From positions 2,790,001 to 2,854,000 of the forward strand of contig NZ_AP022314.1 in NCBI RefSeq assembly GCF_009936235.1: a DNA stretch of 64,000 nucleotides, read 5' to 3'. Of the stretch, positions 46,158-54,876 are shown piece by piece (position 1 is the first letter of the stretch; each line of letters opens with the position of its first letter). The notes under the pieces are model-generated. The model saw only the letters and a program-made list of their open reading frames with translations. It was not told the DNA's origin and searched no databases. The position numbers and the translations under genes are program-made. This DNA is from Mycobacterium xenopi (GTDB taxonomy: Bacteria > Actinomycetota > Actinomycetes > Mycobacteriales > Mycobacteriaceae).

Positions 46158-47861
46158 TTGATCCGCGGTTCGGGGAGCTGTCATGGCGAGGCGAGCGTCC
46201 TGAGCACCGGCCGACGTGCGCCCCTGGACCCGCGGCTGTGGCGGGCTTCGAGCGCGCTGCGCCGTTTCCTGGTCGCTACCGTGGGCTGTGGTGTGGTGAT
46301 CGCCGCCTGCGCACTCGCCTCGGCGATTGTGCTGGCCCACGTCGTGGCCGGAATCATCACCGAACCGTCCCCTCGAAGCCTGCGGCAGTGGACGTCGGCC
46401 TTGTCAATCCTGTTGATGCTGTGGACGATTCGCACGCTGGCGCATTGGCTGCAGGCAAGGCTGGGCCAACGCGGTGCCAGCGCGGTGATCGCCGACCTTC
46501 GTGCGCAGGTGTTGACCGCGGTGACGGCGCAGGCGCCGAGACGGCTGGCGACGCAGCGCGAGGCCGCCGCTGCGGTGGTAACCCGCGGTCTGGATGGATT
46601 ACGGCCATACTTCACCGGATATCTGCCGGCGTTGCTGCTTGCCGCCGTCCTGACCCCGGCCACCGTCGTAGTGATGGCGGTCGACGACCTGAAGTCGGCC
46701 GCGATCGCGTTGGTGACGTTGCCGCTCATTCCGGTGTTCATGGTGTTGATCGGCGTGGCGACCGCTCAGCGATCCGCTGCGGCGCTGGCCGCCATGACGA
46801 CGCTGCAGGCCAAGCTATTGGACCTGATCGCCGGGATTCCCACGCTGCGGGCGTTGGGCCGTGCCGCCGGCCCGGAACAACGCATCGCCGAATTGGCTGC
46901 CGCACACCGACGTTCGGCTATGGCGACGCTGCGCATCGCGTTCTTGTCAGCATTGGTGCTCGAACTGCTGGCCACGCTGGGCGTCGCGTTGATCGCCGTC
47001 GGTGTCGGTCTGCGCCTGGTGTTCGGGCAGATCAGTCTTGCCGCCGGTTTGACGGCCTTGTTGCTGGCCCCCGACCTGTACTGGCCGCTGCGGCGTATCG
47101 GCGTGGAATTTCATGCCGCCCAGGACGGCAGGACCGCGGCCGATAAAGCCTTCGCGCTCATCCAACCGCCGCCGAGGAGCCGGCCCGGACGGCGAATCGG
47201 CGGCGCGCAGGGCGCGACGATTCGAGTCGAGAACCTCAGCGTCGACGGCCGCGACGGCGCCGCACCACGGAATCTCGACGTGGTGCTCGAACCGGCGCAG
47301 GTCACGGTACTGACCGGTCGAAACGGGGCGGGCAAAACCACCGCGCTGCAGGTCATCGCCGGGCTCATCGCACCGAGCACCGGCAAGGTGACCGTGGCGG
47401 GAATCGACATCGCCGAGCTCGAGCCGGCCAGCTGGTGGCGGCAGCTGTCGTGGCTACCGCAACGCCCGGTGCTGCTGCCCGGCACGGTCGTCGACAACTT
47501 GAACCTCTTCGGCGAGCTGACCGACCCTGACACAGTCTGCCGTGCAGTGCAATTCGACAGTGTGGTGGCAAAGCTGCCCGACGGGTTGCAGACCGTCCTG
47601 GGACGCGACGGGGTGGGATTGTCGCTAGGAGAACGTCAACGCTTGGCTTTGGCGCGCGCGCTCGGATCGCCGGCGCCCGTGCTGTTGTTGGACGAGCCGA
47701 CCGCACACCTCGACGCCGACTCCGAGGCCCGGGTTTTGCGTGCCGTCGTCGAGCGGGCGCGGGCAGGGGCCACCGTGGTGGTGGTCGCTCATCGCGAGCA
47801 GGTCGTCGCGATCGGCGACCAGGTGGTGGAGGTGCGCGCCGAGCGTCATGCGTATGTCTGA
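46158..47861 (+). CDS. cydD: Heterodimeric ABC exporter subunit CydD
   Basis: An ABC half-transporter of up to 567 residues: six membrane helices, then an ATPase with Walker A GRNGAGKTT, signature LSLGERQR and Walker B VLLLDEPTAHLD. CydDC exports cysteine/glutathione or haem and is needed for cytochrome bd assembly. The start is uncertain: the first in-frame codon is TTG 46158, the family-like sequence begins near CTG 46200, and no ATG or GTG is nearby. A one-base loss from CCGTGAGC to the observed CCTGAGC at 46199 would explain it. cydAB, normally just upstream, are absent. Confidence 0.88.
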   Translation: MIRGSGSCHGEASVLSTGRRAPLDPRLWRASSALRRFLVATVGCGVVIAACALASAIVLAHVVAGIITEPSPRSLRQWTSALSILLMLWTIRTLAHWLQARLGQRGASAVIADLRAQVLTAVTAQAPRRLATQREAAAAVVTRGLDGLRPYFTGYLPALLLAAVLTPATVVVMAVDDLKSAAIALVTLPLIPVFMVLIGVATAQRSAAALAAMTTLQAKLLDLIAGIPTLRALGRAAGPEQRIAELAAAHRRSAMATLRIAFLSALVLELLATLGVALIAVGVGLRLVFGQISLAAGLTALLLAPDLYWPLRRIGVEFHAAQDGRTAADKAFALIQPPPRSRPGRRIGGAQGATIRVENLSVDGRDGAAPRNLDVVLEPAQVTVLTGRNGAGKTTALQVIAGLIAPSTGKVTVAGIDIAELEPASWWRQLSWLPQRPVLLPGTVVDNLNLFGELTDPDTVCRAVQFDSVVAKLPDGLQTVLGRDGVGLSLGERQRLALARALGSPAPVLLLDEPTAHLDADSEARVLRAVVERARAGATVVVVAHREQVVAIGDQVVEVRAERHAYV

Positions 47862-49545
47862 TTCGCTGCTGACCGCGGCCAGGTTGCTGCGGCCACGGCT
47901 GTCGCGTCTGCTGCTCGCCGTCACGCTCGGTGTGCTGGCGCTCAGCAGCGCGCTGGCGCTGGCCGCGGTTTCGGCGTGGCTGATCACGCGCGCCTGGCAG
48001 ATGCCACCGGTGCTGGATCTGTCGGTGGCGGTCGTTATGGTGCGGGCGTTGGCGATTTCTCGCGGAGTGCTGCACTACTGCGAGCGCCTGGCCACCCACG
48101 ACACCGCCCTGCGGGCCGCGGGCAGCGCGCGGGGCCGCATCTATCGAGGCCTGGCCCGGGGACCGGTCGACGCGGTGGCGCGGCTGCACAGCGGCCAGCT
48201 GGTGAGCAGGGTCGGCGCCGATGTCGACGAGTTGGCCAATGTGCTGGTGCGCGCGGTGTTACCGATCGCGGTTGCCGCGGTTCTGGCGCTGGCGGCAACG
48301 ACGGTCGTCGCCGCCATCTCGGCCCCGGCGGCGGCCGTGCTCGCGGCATGCCTGCTCGCCGCCGGCGTCGTCGCACCCTACCTGGCCGCACGAGCAACCA
48401 CGGCACAGGAAACCGTTGCCCGCCAACATCTTTCCGAGCGCGACGTGGCAGCCATCATCGCTCTCGACCATGCGCCCGAACTTCGGGTCGGCGGCGCGCT
48501 GGCTAGGGTCATTGCGGAATCCACACGGCGACAACGCCGGTGGGCCGATGTGCTGGACGCCGCGGCGAAACCGGCCGCCGTTGCCGAGGCGATGCCCACC
48601 GCGGCGATCGGGGTCAGCGTACTGGGGGCCGTGGTGGCCGGTATCTCGATGGCCTCCTCGGTCGCGCCGACCACGCTGGCGATTCTGATGTTGCTCCCGT
48701 TGTCGGCGTTCGAGGCGACGAGTGCGCTGCCCGGCGCCGCAATCCAGCTGACCCGCTCGCGGATTGCCGCGCGGCGGCTGCGGGAGCTGATCCCGTCCGA
48801 TGCGACCCGCCCGGTTACGCGCGCTGCGACGTCCCCGCCGCCGGCGACGGCTCGACTGACCGCCGTCGATATCAGCACAGCTCACCCCGACGCGACTGGC
48901 TCAGCGCGGATGAGTGTGGACCTGCCGCCCGGCGCGAGGCTGGCGGTCACCGGTCCCAGCGGCTGCGGCAAGACCACGCTGTTGATGACGCTCGCTGGCC
49001 TGCTGCCGCCGCGGCTGGGCCGCGTCGAGCTGAACGGAACACCGATCGACGTGCTGGCTGAAAGCGAGCTGCGCAGGGCCGTGTGCTTTTTCGCCGAAGA
49101 CGCCCACATTTTCGCCACCACGGTCCGGGACAACTTGCTGGTCGCCCGCGGCGACTGCGGCGACGACGAGCTCGCTGAGGCTTTGCACCGCGTCGGCCTC
49201 GGTCGCTGGCTGGCCGGTCTACCCGATGGCCTGGCGACAATGCTGAGCGGCGGCGCGCAAGCGCTGTCGGCGGGTCAGCGCAGGCGGTTGCTGTTGGCTC
49301 GTGCGCTGATCTCACCGGCTCGGATCCTGCTGCTCGATGAGCCGACCGAGCACCTTGACGCCGCCGACGCCGAAATCCTGTTGCACGACTTGCTCGACCC
49401 CCACGGCGGGCTGATGACCGCCGCGCGAACCGTGGTGGTGGCTACTCACCAGCTGCCCAACGACATTCGGTGTCCGCAACTGTGCGTCGGCTGCGACGGG
49501 TACGCTGGCTGCCGGTCGTCGACGCCGCCCGATGTGGAGCGCTAG
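47854..49545 (+). CDS. cydC: Heterodimeric ABC exporter subunit CydC
   Basis: A 563-residue ABC half-transporter, partner of CydD. Six helices in the first 290 residues, then Walker A GPSGCGKTT, signature LSAGQRRR, Walker B ILLLDEPTEHLD. ATG 47854 overlaps the cydD stop by eight bases; an ATG two codons earlier is also possible. With CydD it forms one exporter; the usual client, cytochrome bd oxidase, is not encoded here. Confidence 0.9.
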   Translation: MSDSLLTAARLLRPRLSRLLLAVTLGVLALSSALALAAVSAWLITRAWQMPPVLDLSVAVVMVRALAISRGVLHYCERLATHDTALRAAGSARGRIYRGLARGPVDAVARLHSGQLVSRVGADVDELANVLVRAVLPIAVAAVLALAATTVVAAISAPAAAVLAACLLAAGVVAPYLAARATTAQETVARQHLSERDVAAIIALDHAPELRVGGALARVIAESTRRQRRWADVLDAAAKPAAVAEAMPTAAIGVSVLGAVVAGISMASSVAPTTLAILMLLPLSAFEATSALPGAAIQLTRSRIAARRLRELIPSDATRPVTRAATSPPPATARLTAVDISTAHPDATGSARMSVDLPPGARLAVTGPSGCGKTTLLMTLAGLLPPRLGRVELNGTPIDVLAESELRRAVCFFAEDAHIFATTVRDNLLVARGDCGDDELAEALHRVGLGRWLAGLPDGLATMLSGGAQALSAGQRRRLLLARALISPARILLLDEPTEHLDAADAEILLHDLLDPHGGLMTAARTVVVATHQLPNDIRCPQLCVGCDGYAGCRSSTPPDVER

Positions 49546-49547
49546 CA

Positions 49548-50060
49548 ATGACAGATTCCCCGGACCATCCCTCCGACACCCCACCGCCCTACCAGCCGTA
49601 TCCCTATCCGCCCGGATCCTACCCCCATCCCCCACAACAACAACCGTACCCATTTACGGTGCCGCCTCGCGTCCTGCGCAACGGCTTGGGCACCGCGTCG
49701 TTGGTGCTTGCCGTCATCGCGCTGCTGGGGGTGTGGTCGGTGTTCGGCGGTGTCATCCTCGGCGTCGCGGCCAGCGTGCTGGGAATCGTTGCTTATGGGC
49801 GAGTTCGCCGCGGTGAGGCCGACAACGGCGGCGTCGCGGTGGCCGGAATCGTGCTGGGCGCCATAGCGATTGTGGTCGGGCTGATCTTCATCGCGATCTG
49901 GGCGGCACTGTGGCACGACATCGGCGGTGGCGACTACATCGATTGCTTGCAGCGGGCCGGGTCGAATCCAGCGCTGCGACAGCAATGCGTGGATCGGTTT
50001 CGGGAGAACTTCGAAAACAGGCTCAGCGTCACCCTCACTCCGCGACCATCATTGCGGTAG
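49548..50060 (+). CDS. DUF4190-type membrane protein with proline-rich N-terminus
   Basis: A 170-residue protein. The first 45 residues are Pro/Tyr/Gln-rich and cytoplasmic; two membrane helices follow (ASLVLAVIALLGVWSVFGGV and GGVAVAGIVLGAIAIVVGLI) with the DUF4190 pattern, then a short extracellular tail with two Cys. Such proteins are common in mycobacteria and have no known role. It starts three bases after the cydC stop and converges on the Rv1619-type gene. Confidence 0.75.
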   Translation: MTDSPDHPSDTPPPYQPYPYPPGSYPHPPQQQPYPFTVPPRVLRNGLGTASLVLAVIALLGVWSVFGGVILGVAASVLGIVAYGRVRRGEADNGGVAVAGIVLGAIAIVVGLIFIAIWAALWHDIGGGDYIDCLQRAGSNPALRQQCVDRFRENFENRLSVTLTPRPSLR

Positions 50061-50064
50061 AACG

Positions 50065-51480
50065 CTACAGCCGGCGCCGGCGGGGCATGAACTCCAGCGA
50101 CAACAACACATACAGCAGTGGGAACAACTGCCGCAGCTGCACCAGCGCGTAGCGTCGGCCGTCCAGCGAGTGGAATTTACGCAGATATCGGTACAACGAC
50201 TCCAACGCGATCAGTGGATCCAGTAGATGGATCAGCCGGTAGAACAGGCTCTGCATCCGGTTGCGATGCTTTTCGTCGAAGATTTCCGGGAACGCCGCGA
50301 ACGCCAGCGACAACCGTTGGGCTCCCATATCTTTGGCGGCCATCACCATGTCGACGGACAGCCGCTCGTCGAGCCCGTTCGGCGCTCCCCGGCGACGCCA
50401 CGGCACGTCGAGACTGATGTCGCTGCCGTGGCCGGCGGTTGCGTAGCGGTGAAAGCCCTGTACCTTACCCGAGGCGTCGCGCGCGATGATCAGCAACACC
50501 CCCGGGTATCGGCCTTCCAATGCGCCGTCGAGGGCCATGCAGAAACCGCGTTCGGTGTGGGCCCCCTTGGGGGATGCGCGCAACACCTCGGTCAGCTCAG
50601 CCAAAAGGTCGTCGTCGAGTTGCTGTTCGGACGCGATTTCGGTGGTGACACCGAAGTTGTGGGTGCGCTGGACGGCCTGGCGCAGGTTACGGAATTTGCG
50701 CCCCACCATCTCGAAGTTGGCCACGTCGATGACGACGTCTCGGCCAATCGGTATGGCCCGCAAGGATTGTCCCACCACCGCCGGGTCGGTCCACAAGTGC
50801 AGCCGTCGCTCGCTGCACGCCAGCACCACCAGCCGCCACCCGCGGGTATGACACTGCGCGGCGAAGTCGGCCACCAGCTGCGGGAACTGCGCCTCATCGC
50901 CGATCGGGTCGCCGCTGACCACCGCGTAGCCGATCCGGGTGCGATACGCCAGGGCCGCGTTGCCGTCCGCGCTGAAGTGGTAGCACTTGCCCGTCTGCAT
51001 GGCGAACGGCGCCAGCGGGTCGCCGCTGGTGGCGTCGACCAGCGCCCACACCCGCGGCACGTCGGCTGCACGCGGGCGAGCCGAGGTGGGCCACATCAAC
51101 GCCAGACCCGAACCCGCGATCAGCACGTCGCCTAGCAGGTCGAACGACAACACGTGTGCGCCCAGCCCGGCGAACAGGACGAGGACAGCGATGCTGGCGT
51201 GCAAGGCGGTGACCGGCCGGCCCAGAAAGATGCCACGAGCGATCAGCGCCACCGCCGCAAGCACGGTCAGCGACCACGCCAGTCGCCCGGTGGCCTGCCA
51301 GTCGGGGTGGCGGTGATCGTGGGCTATCAGGGCGACCAGCCAGCATGCCGCGCTGAGCAGGGCCAACGCGCCAACCCAACGGGCGGCCGGGGAGTCGACG
51401 TGTACGACCACTCGCTCGCTGGGACGCAGCTTGGGCGTGACGTCGACCGACGAAGTGTTCACCCCCACCTCCGGTTGCAT
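50065..51480 (-). CDS. DUF2156/MprF-like membrane protein (Rv1619 type)
   Basis: A 471-residue protein with about five membrane helices (45-160) and a C-terminal GNAT-like domain of the DUF2156 phosphatidylglycerol lysyltransferase type (YAVVSGDPIGDEAQFPQLV, RNLRQAVQRTHNFGV, LSLAFAAFPEIF). By family it could move an aminoacyl group to a lipid, but the M. tuberculosis counterpart is uncharacterised. ATG 51480 chosen as the first with a plausible N-terminus; the frame is open further but shadows tesB. Confidence 0.8.
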   Translation of the reverse strand: MQPEVGVNTSSVDVTPKLRPSERVVVHVDSPAARWVGALALLSAACWLVALIAHDHRHPDWQATGRLAWSLTVLAAVALIARGIFLGRPVTALHASIAVLVLFAGLGAHVLSFDLLGDVLIAGSGLALMWPTSARPRAADVPRVWALVDATSGDPLAPFAMQTGKCYHFSADGNAALAYRTRIGYAVVSGDPIGDEAQFPQLVADFAAQCHTRGWRLVVLACSERRLHLWTDPAVVGQSLRAIPIGRDVVIDVANFEMVGRKFRNLRQAVQRTHNFGVTTEIASEQQLDDDLLAELTEVLRASPKGAHTERGFCMALDGALEGRYPGVLLIIARDASGKVQGFHRYATAGHGSDISLDVPWRRRGAPNGLDERLSVDMVMAAKDMGAQRLSLAFAAFPEIFDEKHRNRMQSLFYRLIHLLDPLIALESLYRYLRKFHSLDGRRYALVQLRQLFPLLYVLLSLEFMPRRRRL

Positions 51481-51596
51481 TGTTCGCCGCTCAAACGGTG
51501 GCGCATCGTCGGTCCAGCCCCTACATTCTGCCTGCCCGCTCACCGGGAACGCTACGCCCGGATCGCGGCCGGCGGGGCGGGTCGGCGGACGCCAAA

Positions 51597-52454
51597 TCAG
51601 CGTCCGGGGAAATACTTCACGACGCCTTCTTGTACGACGGTCGCCACGAGCTGTCCAGTGCGGTCGAAGAAGTGCCCGGTGCCCAGCCCGCGCGAGTCGG
51701 CGGCCACCGGCGACGACGTCGAGTACAACAGCCAGTCGTTGAAGCTGACCGGCCGGTGAAACCACACCGAATGGTTGACGGTCGCGGCGAAGATCCGATC
51801 GTAGCCCCACGACAGTCCATGGGTGGTGATGATGGAGTCCAGCACTGTGGTGTCCGACGAATACACCAGCGCCGCGGTGTGCAGCACCGGGTCGTCGGGT
51901 AGCACACCGTCGGCTTTGACCCACACCCGGTTGTGCGGGAGCCGTTCGCCTTTGTCGCGCATCACCCATGACGGGTCGTTGGTGTAGCGCCATTCGATGG
52001 GTTGCAGCGCATTGACGAACTGCGGAACGGTGTTTTCGTAACCGCGAAGCAGCTCACCGATTTTCGGCAAACTCTGCGGTTCCGGGACCTGCGGAGGGTC
52101 GATGCCGTGCTCAAGTCCGCGACCGCCGGACAGATACGAGATCATCGCCGACGACAACAGGGTGCCGTCTTGCATCGCGTCGACACGACGGTTGGCGAAT
52201 CGTCGTTCGTCACGCAGCCGGATCACGCGGAACTCGATGTCCTTGCTGGGATCACCGCCGTTGATGAAGTGCACCGACAGCGCGTTAGGCGGCAGGTCGC
52301 GGGTACGGGTGCGGCTGGCTGCCACCAATGACTGCGCCATCAACTGGCCACCGAACGTGCGCAACGGGTGTTTGCTCGGATGGGATCCGATGAAAATGTC
52401 GTCGCCGACGTCGTTTAGATCCAGCACCGCAAGTAGTTCGTTGAAGTCTGACAT
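51597..52454 (-). CDS. tesB: Acyl-CoA thioesterase II
   Basis: A 285-residue double-hotdog thioesterase that hydrolyses acyl-CoA to free acid and CoA. TesB family marks: the N-terminal GGQLMAQSLVAASRT strand-helix, the catalytic Asp region around STDT, and SVWFHRPVSFNDWLLY near the end. Matches TesB1 of M. tuberculosis (Rv1618), which also follows pykA at a few bases. Probably in operon with pykA (three-base gap). Confidence 0.93.
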   Translation of the reverse strand: MSDFNELLAVLDLNDVGDDIFIGSHPSKHPLRTFGGQLMAQSLVAASRTRTRDLPPNALSVHFINGGDPSKDIEFRVIRLRDERRFANRRVDAMQDGTLLSSAMISYLSGGRGLEHGIDPPQVPEPQSLPKIGELLRGYENTVPQFVNALQPIEWRYTNDPSWVMRDKGERLPHNRVWVKADGVLPDDPVLHTAALVYSSDTTVLDSIITTHGLSWGYDRIFAATVNHSVWFHRPVSFNDWLLYSTSSPVAADSRGLGTGHFFDRTGQLVATVVQEGVVKYFPGR

Positions 52455-52457
52455 CGG

Positions 52458-53876
52458 CTAGACATCGTCCTCGCCGATCCGGTGCACGTGGATCAGGTTG
52501 GTCGAGCCCACTGTGCCCGGCGGAGCGCCCGCGACGATGACGACGAGGTCACCGCGTTTGTAGCGGCCCAGTTCCAGCAGCGACTTGTCGACCTGGCGGA
52601 TCATGCCGTCAGTGGACTGCATGTGCGGAACGATGAAGGTCTCGGTGCCCCACGTCATGGCCAGCTGGCTGCGCACCTCGGGCAGGTCGGTGAACGCCAG
52701 CAGCGGCAGCGGGGTGTGCAGGCGGGCCAGCCGGCGCACGGTGTCGCCGGATTGGGTGAACGCAACCAAGGCCTTGGCGTCGAGCCGCTCGCCGATGTCG
52801 CGGGCAGCGTAGGAGATCACGCCACGCTTGGTGCGCGGGATGTGCGTCAGCGGCGGGGCGGCGACCGAGTTCTGCTCGACCGCGCAAATGATCCGTGACA
52901 TCGTCTTGACCGCCGCCAGCGGATACTTGCCGACCGCGGTCTCGCCGGACAGCATCAGCGCGTCGGCGCCGTCGAGGACGGCGTTAGCGACGTCGGAGGC
53001 CTCGGCCCGGGTCGGTCGGGGGTTCTCGATCATCGAATCCAGCATTTGCGTCGCGACGATGACCGGCTTGGCGTTTTCGCGGGCCATCTGGATAGCGCGC
53101 TTTTGTACCAGCGGCACCTCTTCCAGCGGCAGTTCGACGCCCAGGTCGCCGCGGGCCACCATGATCGCGTCGAACGCCAGCACGATCGCTTCGAGGTTGT
53201 CGATCGCCTCGGGCTTCTCCAGCTTGGCGATCACCGGCACCCGTCGGCCGAACCGATCCATCACGTCGTGGACCAGCTCGACGTCCGACGGCGAACGCAC
53301 GAACGACAACGCCACCATGTCGACGCCGAGGTCCAGCGCAAACTGAAGATCTTCAATGTCCTTGTCCGACAAGGCCGGAGCTGACACGTTCATTCCCGGC
53401 AGCGACATGCCCTTGTTGTTGCTGACCGGGCCGCCCTCGGTGACGGTGCACACCACGTCGTCGCCTTCGACGTTTTCGACCTGCAGGCCGATTCTGCCGT
53501 CGTCGACCAACACCTTGTCGCCGGCCACCGCGTCGTTGGCCAGTTGCTTGTAGGTGGTCGACACCCGGTCGTGGGTGCCCTGGCAGTCGTCGACCGTGAT
53601 GCGCACCGTCTCACCGGTGGCCCAATACGTTGCCCCGCCGGCGAAGCGGCCCAGCCTGATCTTCGGGCCTTGCAAGTCGGCCAGCACGCCGACCGCGCGA
53701 CCGGTGGCATCAGAAGCGGCCCGCACCCGCTCGTACGCGGCTTTGTGGTCGCTGTAGTCGCCGTGGCTGAAGTTCATTCGGGCGACGTCCATTCCGGCCT
53801 CGACCAACGCTGGAACCATCTCGTCGGTGTTGGAGGCCGGGCCGAGGGTACAGACGATCTTGCCGCGCCTGTTCAC
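52458..53876 (-). CDS. pykA: Pyruvate kinase
   Basis: A 472-residue pyruvate kinase, converting phosphoenolpyruvate and ADP to pyruvate and ATP. The catalytic-Lys active-site signature IAKLEKPEAIDN, the Mg-binding MVARGDLGVEL, the nucleotide-binding MNFSHGDY and the ATQMLDSMI motif are present, with the C-terminal allosteric domain. Same place and length as Rv1617. It starts an operon with tesB; the 144 bases upstream (53877-54020) have no other gene. Confidence 0.97.
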   Translation of the reverse strand: MNRRGKIVCTLGPASNTDEMVPALVEAGMDVARMNFSHGDYSDHKAAYERVRAASDATGRAVGVLADLQGPKIRLGRFAGGATYWATGETVRITVDDCQGTHDRVSTTYKQLANDAVAGDKVLVDDGRIGLQVENVEGDDVVCTVTEGGPVSNNKGMSLPGMNVSAPALSDKDIEDLQFALDLGVDMVALSFVRSPSDVELVHDVMDRFGRRVPVIAKLEKPEAIDNLEAIVLAFDAIMVARGDLGVELPLEEVPLVQKRAIQMARENAKPVIVATQMLDSMIENPRPTRAEASDVANAVLDGADALMLSGETAVGKYPLAAVKTMSRIICAVEQNSVAAPPLTHIPRTKRGVISYAARDIGERLDAKALVAFTQSGDTVRRLARLHTPLPLLAFTDLPEVRSQLAMTWGTETFIVPHMQSTDGMIRQVDKSLLELGRYKRGDLVVIVAGAPPGTVGSTNLIHVHRIGEDDV

Positions 53877-54020
53877 GACGCCTCAGCATAGTCGCGCTTG
53901 TCGGTCAAAGCTCGCGTTGACGCACGCCCCAGCACGGCAAATCGTTCACAGACCAGCGGCGTCAGCCCCCCTGGGGAAGCCGATTGTTGTTGCGTGCGAG
54001 TCGAATTCGATCCCATACGT

Positions 54021-54446
54021 TTACCCGCCGGTAACTGTCGGAACCAGTGGGAAACCGGAAAGGTTGCGCAGCACCGTCCACGCGATCGCCGCGGCGGCGA
54101 TGGTCAGCACGGCGGGTATCGGCAACACCGGATCGCGTCGGCGGCGCAGAAAGATCCACGTCCCCAACATCGGCAGGCCCACGAGCAAGAAAGCGTTGTC
54201 GGCGACGGCCGCCGCCAGGTCGGCGTGCAGCACGTCATGCAGCATCCGAAGCCCGCCGCATATCGGGCAATTCCACCCGGTAAGCGCCTTGAACGGGCAC
54301 AGTGGGAACAGCGAATGCGGGTTGTGCGGATCGACCAGGCCGATATAGGCGACGGCGGCAGTCAGGAGCGCGCCGCAGCCGAGCAAGGCGGGTAGTCCAC
54401 GCCGACCGCTCGATCGGGCGTTCTGGGGTAATCGGCTAGGTGCCAT
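54021..54446 (-). CDS. DUF2752 membrane protein (Rv1616 type)
   Basis: A 141-residue protein with three membrane helices and the DUF2752 signature CPFKALTGWNCPICGGLR, with three Cys close together that suggest metal or disulfide chemistry at the membrane. Function unknown. Its start overlaps the TM2 gene stop by 11 bases. Confidence 0.85.
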   Translation of the reverse strand: MAPSRLPQNARSSGRRGLPALLGCGALLTAAVAYIGLVDPHNPHSLFPLCPFKALTGWNCPICGGLRMLHDVLHADLAAAVADNAFLLVGLPMLGTWIFLRRRRDPVLPIPAVLTIAAAAIAWTVLRNLSGFPLVPTVTGG

Positions 54447-54834
54447 CGCGCAGTGGGCGGCCCTGGGGGTCGCGCACTTTGTCGGTGAGGATCAAAACCG
54501 CGTCCACGATGCCCCAGATCACCGGAACGACGGCGCCGAAACCGAAGGTCAGGACGGCAACAAGCAAACCGATCAGCAGCTGCGCGACGCCCAGCCCCGT
54601 GTAGCCGAGGTAGATGCGCCCGAAGCCGAGGAACCCTAACAACCCGATCAGCTGCAAAAGCCCGGCGACGACCTTCGATTTATCCGACAGCGGCTCACCG
54701 GTCACGGGATGCCGGCCGTAGGGCGCGGTGGGATCGACGTAGCCTGCGGCACCTCCGGGCGGCGGCGCATAGGGCGGCGGGCCCGCTGAGCGCCACTTGT
54801 CGTCGGGGGTGCCTTGCTGCGGCAAGTCGGTCAC
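54436..54834 (-). CDS. TM2-domain membrane protein (Rv1615 type)
   Basis: A 132-residue protein: a proline-rich cytoplasmic N-terminus of about 50 residues, then a TM2 domain of two helices around a short loop (LLGFLGFGRIYLGYTGLG and PVIWGIVDAVLIL). TM2 proteins are widespread with no settled role. Follows lgt after 42 bases. Confidence 0.85.
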   Translation of the reverse strand: MTDLPQQGTPDDKWRSAGPPPYAPPPGGAAGYVDPTAPYGRHPVTGEPLSDKSKVVAGLLQLIGLLGFLGFGRIYLGYTGLGVAQLLIGLLVAVLTFGFGAVVPVIWGIVDAVLILTDKVRDPQGRPLRDGT

Positions 54835-54876
54835 CCCTTCAGCATGCCAGATCGGCCCGCGATCGCAGGCGCGCGC

